Assembly (NCBI RefSeq): GCF_030272615.1
Contig: NC_081413.1
Location: 558,905,945-558,969,944, forward strand
DNA from: Cryptomeria japonica
Lineage: Eukaryota > Streptophyta > Pinopsida > Cupressales > Cupressaceae
DNA: 64,000 bases
Direction of reading: 5' to 3'
How positions within the stretch are numbered: position 1 is the stretch's first letter; the number at the start of each line of letters is the position of its first letter. Below, piece by piece: positions 22,301-34,300 of this stretch. Both the position numbers and the translations under genes were made by a program. The notes beneath the pieces were generated by a model. That model was not told where the DNA came from and did no database searches. It saw nothing but the letters and a program-made list of their open reading frames with translations.

Positions 22301-25300
22301 TGCTTCTCATCATGGTTGCTGTTTATATCAAATACATGTAAAAACAACTAATGTATACTTTTTAGTTTGGGCATCACCAAAACCTGCAAATCCTAATCTT
22401 TATTCTTTCTTTGATAAATCTAACTTGCTGGCTTCAGCTTTGTATGTCAATGATTTTATTCTTATAGGAAGCAGTCAAAAGGTCATTGTATGTACAAGGA
22501 GTTGCCATTAGAATTTGACATGAAAAATATTAACATTATGCATTAAGTGTGCCAAACTACAATAGAAGTTGACAATATGAAGTTGACAACTAGTTTAGAA
22601 TCAAATTAAGTGGATCCATTTTTATATATGGAGTTGATAGATTCTCCAATGTACTTGGTAAATTATAGACCCAATATTTGTTTTGCAATGAACACGTTAA
22701 GTCGGTTTATGAACATGTTTTTTAGCAAGTCTGACAGACTGCTAAAAAACATGTGCTCCAATACTTGAAGGATATGGACCATGACAATGGGAAAACTTCA
22801 CTAATTTGTTTACAAATGATTGCAGACCATTCAGTGTAGTGGTTTAGTGGTTGTTTTCAAAGGGTGGAAGAAGTTGAGGCAACCATGTTATAACATCTAA
22901 ACCACGGCCATCTTGCTAATTCCCTTTTGAGTTACCAATGCTTACTGTCTACCACTGGGTTATTTGTATCTTATATGGGTCCTATGTACCTTATTTGTGG
23001 AGCCTTCATGTGTTGGTGAACTTACATACGTTTATGGGCTACTTCTAAATTGAGGTTACTGCCTATTATCCTTGTCATATGATTGAGTGACGTATAATAG
23101 AGGCTAAGCCTTAATCCTTTTGAGGTGTACTTCCTTACTTCCTGAGTAGAATTGTGTAAATAGATCTTCTAACTTAAATGTATTGGTTGTTTTTAAAGAG
23201 GAGAAGAAGTTGAGGCAGCCATGTTAAAATGTGTAAAACTCATCTTGTTAATTATCTGTGAGTGACTGATACTTATGGTATACCATCGGACTATTTATAT
23301 CGTATATGGATTCTATGTACCTTGCTTATGAAGCCTTTATGTGTTGCTGAGCCCATATGTGTTTATGGGCCTTTTACTATATTGAGGTTAGTGCCTTATA
23401 TCCTTTTCGTATGATTGAGTGATGTATAATTGAGGCTATGCCTTGTATCCTCTTCAAATGTATTTCGTCCATCTTGAGTGGAATTGTATAAAGAGATCTT
23501 CTAACTTCAATAAAAAAGTACCAATGGTTTTAAAAATTGGGTGTTTAAGAGCACATCTACTCTCACCAGTGTGGAATACACGGATAAGGGTAAATGGTAA
23601 GTCACTGTGTTGAGATTGATATTATGACATCTTCCTCCACCAACAAATATTACTTGAATATTCTCTATGTTAAACAATCAATTAAATTTGTTGGTAAAAT
23701 TATTTTTGACAAATGTGTGAGTGCTCCTAATCTCAATTAGAAAACACCTTGTCTTTTAATTCCAACCTTGATTTTTAGCGTTTGAAGGGTTGTTTTTCTT
23801 ACCATTGTATTTCAAAGTTGGCATATTCCATTTGATTATTAATCTCTTTTTAGTCTTCATTTCCATACGCAAGTTCTTCTTTGCACCCTTATCTATCTTC
23901 CATTACATTAAATTGTGTTTCCAAACATTTGTAATCCTTACTCCATTTGTTCTAGCTACTATAACATAACCATTTTTCTCTTCTATCTTATCTTACAGAG
24001 ATTTTTGGAGATAGAAATGGTAGGACACATATCAGGAACAGTGGCCCAAGAGTATTTTTTAGAAATGGCAGGGCACATGTGTGCGTGTGTCTTTTTTGGC
24101 TTTCATTTTTATACACAAGTTCTTATTTGCACCCGTGTCTATCTTCCATTACATATAATTTCATTTCCAAACACTCATAATCCTTACTCCATTTGTTCTA
24201 GCACCTGTAACATAACCACATTTCTCTTCTCTCCTATGTTCCCTATGTTCCATAGTGTTTTGGGGATAGGGATGCTAAGACAAATGTAAGGGACAGTAGT
24301 CAAAAGTGACACTTTTTTGAGACAATGTGTGTGTGGGTGTCTGAAAGTGTGTGTGTGTCCATGTGAGTCACATTTCAGCAACAACAATCCAAGGCGGCAC
24401 TTTTTGGGGACAAAGTGTGTGTTTGTGTGTGTGCATGTGTGCAAAATTGTGTGGTTGTATGTGCGTGCACGTGTGTGGGTGTGTGTGTGTGCATGAGTGT
24501 TTTTTGGGGACGTTATGTGTGTGTTTGTGTGTGTTTGCATGGGTGTGGATGGGTGTGCTTGCATGTGTGTGTGTGGCACGTGCATGCATGTGTGTAAGCG
24601 TGTGTACATGTTTTCACATGCAAGTACTTTTTGGGGACCGTGTGTGTGTGTATCTTTGTCTATGTGTGAGTTACTGTGTATTTGTATGTGTATGTCGGTG
24701 TGTGTGCATGTGTGTGCTTATGCATGCATGTGTTGTTGACTTTCTAGCTCAAATAGGAACTCCACGGGTTCAATGTGAACATGTTGGAAAGTTCAAGTGT
24801 TTCGAATTAGTCTATCTTGTATTTCACTTTAGTGGTTAAAGTAGAAGTATTTTATTTGGCTGAATAAATCTAAATAAAGTGTAGATAAACATGTCAACTT
24901 ATCTTCTATCTCGTCCTTATAAGTGATGAGGATACTTTAGTAACTAGAGCTGAATTTTGATAGATTAGATTTTTATATAAACTAGTATAAAGATAGGAGC
25001 AAGATAGAAAGGTTGTAAGTTGTAACATACTGAGTACAATGAATTTCCATGAAGCTGTGAGTTGCGTCAATTGTTGAGGTTGCCTTGTAAGTTTTTCATA
25101 CGAATAAAAGACTGACATAAGGTGTAATTATCTAAGCATGCTTCTAAATTTTGAAGTTTGAATTTTTGTGTAATTATTGCAATGTTAAGACTATAAATTT
25201 TTTTTATCTAACATTAGGTCATCAATCACCCTGTTCGAAATGTTCTCCGTGTGTGCTTGTGTGTGTGGGTACATGCACCAGTGTGCATGGGTGAGGGGGT

Positions 25301-28300
25301 GGGGCATGTGTGCATTTGCATATGCGTGAATGTGCATGTGTGTGCGTTGTTTACAAGCTTACCCATACATGACACCAGAATTTCAAGTTAGCATTATTTA
25401 CAAGGTTAGCTATACATGACGTCACAATTTCAAGTTAAGACCATATAATATACGAAATTCAATATTCAATATAACATGTTCATTGCTTTGAGAATAGCAG
25501 CAATAAAAAAAATAGAAATTTCTAATTTTATTCTTCTATGTTTTGATTATGGCAAATGACCCAAAGGCTACAAAATCATAAATGAAAGTGTAATGACAGC
25601 ATGCATTTCTTTCAAGTTTCAATTGTATGCTCTCATTCAACATATAAATGATTTCACTATACAGCTATTTCCAGTTATAGAATCCCCCATTGATGGAAAG
25701 GGTACCAACCGCATGTTGCCATTCAACAGGGGTAACTGTCATAACCCCGCCATAAAACCCATTGATATCTGCTCAGAGGAAGAGGAAAATATAATAAAAG
25801 AAGAAAAAAATAAAAGAGCATGAGATCCAAAATTTGTTAAGGGATCGTTATCTTAAAACAAGCATCGTTTCCCAGCAGCCACAAATTAGGAAAAGACAGC
25901 AATTAAATTGAGGGCCGCCTCTCTATGAAGTGGGACATTCTTAGCAAAAGTTGTGACTGTATGCCTACCCTTGAGGAATATATAAGGCAGGTCTTCACTT
26001 GCAGAAAGGCATTGATCAGATCACAGAGTTATAGATATAAATTGCATTCAGAAATAAAGCAGCTAGTTATATTTAGCAGAATAATTGGTATGCAATATGA
26101 TTAAGTCTATTATTTAATCTCTTATATGAATCATTGATTTATTTATTTGATTTACTTGACAATCCGCCAAGGAGTTAGAACTAATAATCATGCATAAGAT
26201 TTAATAGAGCAATCTTATCAGAAACGGGCAAGGAAACACAATAGGGATGCAGGAGTACGGATCCTACCCATTAAGTGGACGCCCATTAAGTTGGTTACTT
26301 GTGGGCTCCCATTGAGTTGGTTGCTTGTGGGCCAAGAGTTCGGATTGAGTTGGTTGCTTGTTCGACGCTCTTGGCTTAATTGTGGAGGATAGTCTCCCAG
26401 CATCCTATGGTGTTTTCCCCTCGTGTTTCTAATATGGTTGAAGCAATATTGTGCATGAATACAGTAGGAAACTACATTATCATTGATTTAATGTTAATTA
26501 ATTATTTTCCCAGATTCAACTACTATTATGTAATTTAATGAAAGAATACTCTTGTGAATAAATTATAATATTGTTATTATTATTTTTGGAAAAATTTCAG
26601 GTATATCCCAAAAGAGGACATTACAGTTACATTTTATTCCATAGTTGTACTCAGTCATTCAACAGTTGTATGTTTTCTTTCAATGACAAAAAACTGACCA
26701 TAAATAATCACTCTTTTTAATAAAATTATAGACTTAGAATGGACATTCAACATGGCTTCAAGTTGTTCATCTGTAGTATACGAAAAAGCCACAGATTAGG
26801 TAACACACATTGAAATAACATTAAGGATTGGAAACTGAGAAGCATATTGGAGGAAGTGGAACTTTGCAGAATTTGTAAAAGCATTTCTTACAATCATTGT
26901 TGTAGGAGGCTCCTGCTATGAATATTCACCCCTTCCAAAATCCATTTGCCTTATTATAATGTCAAAGCTCTTTCACCGAAAAAAAAGCAGCAAATTATTT
27001 GTTACCACCACAACTTGGAATAATTGACTTGTGTCACATGCAACATTCATGCTGGCACATTAGGCATATAATGTGAAGTGATTGAAAGGTAGATTAACCG
27101 CTTGTAGGTTCCCATACTTTCTATTTTGTTTTCTCTACCTTTTAGCTCTGCTGTGCAAGTGGATTTTACCTTTGTGTGTGGGTGGCATTTGGAGGGTTGA
27201 AATAGTAAGGCATAATGAAGTGTGAGGGTCTAGTAGGAATTCACAACGTTAAGTAGAATTTTGCCGTGCAGTGGAGCGATTGTAGGCATGTGTCTCAAAC
27301 AAACTTTCAATGTTGCAGACTTAAATACTTTAAAATTTATTAAGGCGGTATTGGGGAAGGACGGGCTTTGTAAAACCAGAGTGTAGCAAACTAGAGCATC
27401 TATCACAAACAACTTTGTCCATAAGCTGGGTGATTGAATTGCAGAACCAGTTTCAAGGGAATGGAATCTTCAGGGTATCATTCCTTTCAAAAATGTATTT
27501 TTTGTAGGAGAAAGCTCTAATGATCTGTTGCCAGAACAAGGGGGTTGGTGTCAAAGGATTTGGAAATCCTTAAGCATTTTGCGCAATTGCTTTCCAAAGG
27601 GCATGACGACTTGGCTCTATTTAGATAAAAATTTAGCTACATACGTTCATAAACTCAATTTAGTCCTATGGGATGGTCGCCTGGAAATGTCGAGCCTTTT
27701 TACTCTCCCCACTATTTCCACATGGTGTAATTAGAGCTTCACAGCAAGAATTTGTGGAGCCTGTGGTTAAGGTGACAGAGTAGGATGGTGAAACTGTTCC
27801 TGGACTGTCATATTGCTAAAGGGTGGTGGTGATTGCTTCATATTTGTATGTAGTCCTTGTTATCCCAACGTAACTGGGTCTTTCTTTAGAAACATTAAGT
27901 TATGCTGATCAGACTATTTTCACCTTTTATGACTTTATATCTTAAACAAGCATGAAACCCTATAGAACCCACAATTAACTATCAAAAAAAAACCATTAAG
28001 ATTTGTTTGATAAATGATGCTAACCATACAGTATATAATCAGTTAGATCATAGCTAAAAATAGTTGACTCTGTTCCAGTCCTGGGCGCCACTTTCCAGCA
28101 GTCCAAGAACTATTTTTAGCAGAGTTTATCCTCAAATTTGGAGCAACAATTTTCAGCTATATTTAGCAATTTTTATTCAGACAGCATATGTAACAATGAA
28201 GCTCACTGAACAACAAAGAATAAAAACCAGAAACACACAAAAGTGCCTGCCTGAAACAAGGCTGTCAACCAACAACAAGAGACACTAAACTAACAACAAA

Positions 28301-31300
28301 AAGACAGTAAGTGGACCACAGGAAAGCTCATTCCTGAGATTAAAAGAGATCATTGAAAGTTCCCACACCTCTATAAGGATCTCCGAATGGTCATCAACCA
28401 TATCCATGTCCATGTCTGCCAAGACATTTCTTTCTTCCTCCTTCGGCTTCTAGTTCTTTTGCTAGACCCTGCTTCATGAAAACTCCCTTTCCTTTTCAGC
28501 ATGCTTTCCTGGAGCATGGTAATGCTTGCAGCAGAGTTCTTAATACTAACCCTACTAAGAAAGCTTACCTTATTGAAAGACTCGTTCAGGGCTTCTTGGT
28601 TTCTTTCCCTCTAAAGGATTTTTCTTTTCAAATCATTCAATTCCTCTCTGATTTCGCATGCATCGCCTAAAAAGTTCCATTGGTCCTTGTTGAACAGATA
28701 CTTAACTTGAGCTTGTGGTTGTTCTACATTGACTTGCTGGAGCAGCATGTCTATTCTCATTTTAATTCCACCATTCTCTGTCATATACCATTTTAATTAA
28801 TGTTCCACAGGGACATGCCCCCTCCCAAAAAACTTACGTCCCCTATAGAGGGATGTTTCCGAGACTTAAGGACTTGCGGGAAACGTCCCCCCACACCACC
28901 ACCACTTCCGCCACCTCTATCGAGGACCCCCTCTGGTTGTTTACTATATGGCACATGCCATTACATACTGATTGCAAACTTTAACTTTGTGAAAACTTTA
29001 GCCTTTCATGGAGCACTCACAAAGATGTTATATTACATATTTTGCCTTGAAGATTTCAATTCACCTCTGTTTTTATATAGCACAACCCCCCCAGCACCGC
29101 TCCACCACCATCCCCTCACTGTCCCCAAATTTAGGTGAAAGATCCCTGATAGATCCCCTTGCTGATCTGCTGAAATTTTTAAAATAATAAACTATATTTT
29201 CCTGTGATTTTGCTAATGGTCTTACAGAATAGAGAGAAGTTGCAGAATGTTTGGTTTCTTTTTGTATTTTTTTGAATATATAAGCAAGTAATGAATAAAG
29301 AACAGCAAATAAGGAAGGAAGTTGAAACAAGTAAGAACATTCAATTAAATCAGAATTGATACAAATCGTACCAGGCAAATTTCTGATTTATAATATCCAG
29401 ATTATTCCCTACGCACTGGGGATGTGCTTACATCCAATAATGGCGCCAACTGAAGGGTAGATGATAAACACAAACCAAGAACACCAGCTATGGCTGAATG
29501 AAAGTCTTCACCACTTCCAGCGTAAAGTGTACCTGTTGTAATGGTGGCATCAAGCTGAAACAATCACGCCCCAGCTGGGAAATTCAACCACCCTGCTGAA
29601 ACCCTCACCAAGCAATCTAAATCTCCATAAGGAATACCGCATACACTTTGACCAATAATGCCAATGCCAAAAGAATCCACTGCCAATCAATAGCTGAGGG
29701 CTACGTCCCAGCCAGTACCAATCATGGGGTTTGCGTCCCAGATTGAAGAATTGCTCTACCAGAGCAATATCGCACCAAACAAGTTTTCAATATGTAAAAG
29801 ATAATGAGAAATTAGGTTTCCTTCTCCTTATATCTCTTTCCTTCCAAATTGAACCCTAAAGATATATGAAAAGTGCGCTTTAATATAAAGTCATATTTCC
29901 CAATATTGGGCACCCAAGTATAGAAAAAACACCACTTTTTCAATATAAAATAACTCCAAGTGCCAAAAGGACCCTGGCAAGTGAAAATCATTTAGAAAAG
30001 TTCAAGACCTTTCCAACGAGCTATAACACATGGGCATACGAATCCAGATGAAGCCAAAAACCCCTTATTACTCCGAAATGGCTATAGACATAGCCTTATT
30101 TAAAATATTAAAACGCTAACTTAGGAAATATTTAAATATATTAAAAATATAACCCAAATAGCTACAGAAAGCTCGAAACACACCAAAAGCCTGAAACTGA
30201 ACCTATCACCTGTCTGTGACTGATGTTGGAAATCATGGATCAATTGGCAGTCTCATCCCTAAAATCTAGGGATGCTCTTAGAAACTAGGAAACACACCCA
30301 AATCTCCTGAAACTGAAACCAAGGAATGGTCTCATGGAACCCCAACCCTGGATGCTGTCATAACCTCCTAAAAGTAGGAACAGCCTCCTAAAATGTAGGA
30401 ATTGCCTCCTAAAATCAAGGAACTGCTCCAAACTAGTCTACTACTGCCAGAAACACCAAATCCAAACACTGAATATCTTGACTGAGTCTCTATCCACCAT
30501 TGCCAGCCTACAAGACTCCATAATAGGCTAACTCACATGTCTCTGCTAGACAGAGCTAAAGAGGGGACATGACATTAGGCCCTTTGTCCATCAATTCCCA
30601 AAACCCATCCCCGCATCCCCCTGTCAAGAAACTCCGTGGAACTATGCCATTTTTGGATGCTGTAATGGAGTGAATTAAGTGATAGTCCTTTTCAAGAGTA
30701 TTAATCCTATTTTGCAAATCCTTAACTCAGTCTTCTTTCTCCTTGCATGCAGCAAGCTCTTACACTTTCTTCTCCTCAAATCTCTGATTATCATCATTTC
30801 AACAATCAATCTCCTTAACCTCCTTCGTCTTCTCTTGTGGCCTAGCCTATTCTCCCTTCTTAGCACTCTCTTCTCCACCCCAATGCTTATTAACACTCCA
30901 ACTAAGAGGTCGATAGACTCCAACTTCACAATGAGATGTCAATGCCCAAAACACCACACAAATTGATGAGGCATAGGAGGGAATGGTGTGCATGCCATTG
31001 GATGAGGCAGCCCCCTGGTATTGGCAATGAATCAGATTCAAAGTCTGATTTTGATTTAGGGGAGGGTGAGGCAGAGGAATAGCAGCAATAGATCTTAGAT
31101 TGTCTACATTTTGTCATTTTCTGCTTGTAGCCTTTTGGCCTTTTCATTTTGTTGTTATCTGTATATGCACATTAGTAAGTGAAAAACTCAAATTGACATG
31201 ATTAGTCATTGAAGGTTTAATTTATATGTCAAATGTCGACTCCTGAATTCTCAATTCAGCTCTAATGTTTCATAATATGGTTCTATAATGTATATCATGA

Positions 31301-34300
31301 ATGCCTTACATATGAATAACTGAAATTTTCTATATTTATTTTTTTCCTGTTTTTTAATTAGTCACCTAAAAGAGGCCTCCCATCCCCCACTGTCCCAGAA
31401 ACACATCCACCCATTTCTTGCCATCCCTGTCCTAGAAACTTGGCAGAAGACAGCCTGTCACTAATTTTAAGAACAGTCCTTTTTAGTTTTAACTGCTATT
31501 TGAATGTGTACAATCTACCAGTTTCTTATATATCACCCAGTTTGTAAGCATTGCATATTAAACACATGATAGGTGTTAAGTTCAGATTTTAGTTATTTTG
31601 AGCTTTCGAAACTCTGTAAAAAATTGCCTTGTTGCTGTTTTGTAACAATTCAATACAGAATTATTTCATAGTGTTCCTTATTTTCTGCTGAGTGCCGAAC
31701 CACAGGTTTGCTATACGGTATTTATTATTCCTGATGTCTACTGTAAGCTATTTTTATGAATATCAAAGCTATAAGTAGTTTTTACTGCTGGCTGCTAAAT
31801 TACTCTTCGGTTGGTTTAAGGAACAGTCATGTTGGATTCAAAATCTTCAAGATTTAACAGCCATTTGGGTCAATGAGTTCAACTTAAAAACTACATAGCT
31901 GAATCTTGATAAAACAACATAATAGCCATTTGATTTATATCAAAAGAATTCTACTGCAGTTGACATGGTTATTTTTGCTGGAAACCATTGATTGTTTCTG
32001 TAGAGATAAATATATGCTCATATGAATGAATAGCTAGCCCTTCTTTGTAGCCAATATGGTCTGTTCAATTTTTGGATAACTGTTACAACATTTAAAATGT
32101 TATCTTTGCAGCTCAAGTGCTGCTTGATTGCTCTTTCTTGTATGCAAAGATTGAATTGTAGCTTCCATAGAAAAGAAAAAAATTCTGAAATTTGGGAGGC
32201 CAACAATGTTAACTTTTTTTTGCATTGCAATCAGTTGAGTAATCTTCCAAGAAAGTTCTGGAAACACTTACAACTAGAGAAAGACGAAAAAAAAAGCTTC
32301 TAAATTTTTGTTTGCTAATACTCAGAAGTTAAAGCACTTTAAAGTAAAATGCAATTTTTTGTAGAATGAAATTCTAATGACTAATGAATTAACTTGACGA
32401 GAAACAATATGCTACATGTAAGCTACAAAAGCCAGATAATACCACTGATATTACAGAATGATGATTATAAATGCCAGTTAATACTACATGGATTTAAATT
32501 TCGTTTTGTTTCTCCGAGATGATAATGGTAGTTTAAGAACAATAAAAGGTAATTTGATAACCAAAACAACTTACAAGAAGAAATACAGGCCCCATGACAA
32601 ACTTGAACCTAAAACTGCAGGAAAGAAGCCAGAATAAAGTCCCCTCAACCCCTGTACACTTGAGAACATAGTAGAAAATAATAAGTCATCAAATGCATTG
32701 CTGTATGGGAAAAAAGTCATCATTTCCTATTCAAATATCAATGGTAATGATAGAAGAGCATGCTAAAATGTAAATAAGCATTAATTTCCATAATTGATCT
32801 CCTTTAACCTGGTGCTTGAAAATTAACATTTCTCATCTCTAACGTTAGTGTTTCCCAAAGGCAAGTACTAAATAGATACAATATCACAAAAGATTGCAGT
32901 ATATGTGGCATGTGCAATTCAAATACAAACAGAGGGAAAGAAAGGAGGTACATGTGTTTTCATCAAGTCGATGACCAGAAATTGTGAAAAGGGAAATAGA
33001 AAATCCCTTCAAAGAATGATCATTTATCAAAAAATCAAGTTATGAATAACAAGAAAAAAATCCTGTAAAGTAGGATATGTGCTTTAGTAATAAGTTGTGC
33101 AATGCCAAATTTCTACTGCCTTGTTTGATTTTGCATAAAAGAAGCAAGTCAACCCAGGTAGTGAAAACTCGTATTAACACTCTGACCAGGTGAATGTTCA
33201 GGCTTGAAATTTACAAAATCATAAGGTTCTCTACATGGTACAGATAAATGGATTAGCATAATATTTGATGTGAAAGATGTAAGCTTATTCTTTATATAAA
33301 TATATTTCATGCAAGCTATGCCAAAGCATTCGCAATAAAAGGATAACAGCCTACATGGAAGAAAATTTAATAAGCATAAAACCATGGAAATACAATGTGT
33401 TGGGTGCAAATGTGAAGAAGATTGCTCAGAATTCTTGAAGAGTTCTCATGAAAGAGAGTGTTTGCTGCTTTCCCTCAAAATGTAAGCTACTTGGTTGCGT
33501 TGGTATCACAAATTGTCCATTGAAGCTTTATAAAGCATGAGAAAATAAGGCCAAAATACTATGATGGATTAAAGAGGTCAATAACCATCTCTTGGTAGCA
33601 TTAATTCTAACAAAATGGTTTTCAAAAGATATTTATGATAACTATAACGTAAATTTATTCCATGCAAATTGTTTTAAATTTGTTTTGCGTTATAGGAGTC
33701 ATACCTCCTGGTTTTCGTTTCATACAGTGAGCAAATGGTGTAAAGGCACTTTTCCCCCAAAGTTAATTAAATATTAGCATCAAATTTAATAGATTGATTA
33801 TTAGAGTTGAGATCATTTCTAAAATGTAATGTTATTGAAATAAATGTAAATAGCCAATGTAAACTCTAAAATGTATTAAGTTGACAAGCATTCTGAAGTA
33901 TATAATTTAAATTAGTAAACCAAATAACATAGTGACATAGTTCAATCATATTATCACCAAATCATATATAAAATATGTTCAATATCTTTTATCATCAAGA
34001 GGTTCCAATACTTATTTGAGCCTTGAGCACTCGGAATGGTCATTCTCGCTCTAAAAAGATTTCAGTGGTCTTGGCCCTCATAGCTATGGCACATCTAGGA
34101 GAAACCGGTTCTTATTCAAAACTAATACATGTGCTTCCCAAGCATCAACACAGCATGCTCCTGAGTTTACTCAACATGCATACAACATGCTCCAAAGTAA
34201 TTGCTCAACATGCCAATAGCCTTGGCCAAGACAATCCCAGATGTACTTTGTACCCCAAGTTGGAATGAAATACAAAAACCTTAAAAAACATACATGAAAT

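Larger units (their letters stand above)
15215..22860 (+). pseudogene. Ty1/copia pol relic carrying three nested insertions
   Basis: Pieces of one copia polyprotein can be read in order on the plus strand once later insertions are skipped. Integrase resumes near 15240 (NGIV...VAERKNKF). It continues at 17367 (IAKSMIQKIG, ACNCVVYILN, CPHKVFKD, GYNESFKAYKIYV) up to 17752. It resumes at 18093 (to KKFPSCVALTSSIIDH) and again at 22003 (TSIFEEAISK, NAMAE-YNSIIHNDV). Reverse transcriptase follows (KARFVTCEFSQKEGIDYDGT; YVNDFILIG for the YVDD box), then the RNase H approach (DSPMYLVNYRPNICFAMNTL). Many stops and the Asp-to-Asn change in YVDD make it dead. It is antisense to the host gene, inside intron 3. 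Confidence 0.85.
10338..32574 (-). other. FOLT1-like intron 3 (22.2 kb, repeat-filled)
   Basis: This GT-AG intron is mostly retrotransposon. A plus-strand copia relic, antisense to the gene, carries three nested insertions. It is followed by tandem duplications, a TG-rich block and two LTRs. The stretches 10338-12185, 12405-15215, 26630-28800 and 30600-32574 show no gene I can support. Part of 11490-11780 is extremely AT-rich. Confidence 0.88.

Noticed and set aside
24351..24839. 162-codon Cys/Val-rich open frame and its antisense 141-codon partner
   Set aside because: Both come from TG/CA repeats, and the composition (CVCVC, HTHTHT) reflects the repeat.
28800..29138. Proline-rich ORF as a host exon
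   Set aside because: C-rich low-complexity DNA gives the prolines. No splice or start context, and a similar C-rich patch near 31380 suggests a repeat.
30675..30929. Arg/Lys-rich minus-strand ORF (84 codons)
   Set aside because: It may be the basic tail of a gypsy gag or pol upstream of the LTR at 30574, but the similarity is too weak to call and the plus strand is equally open.
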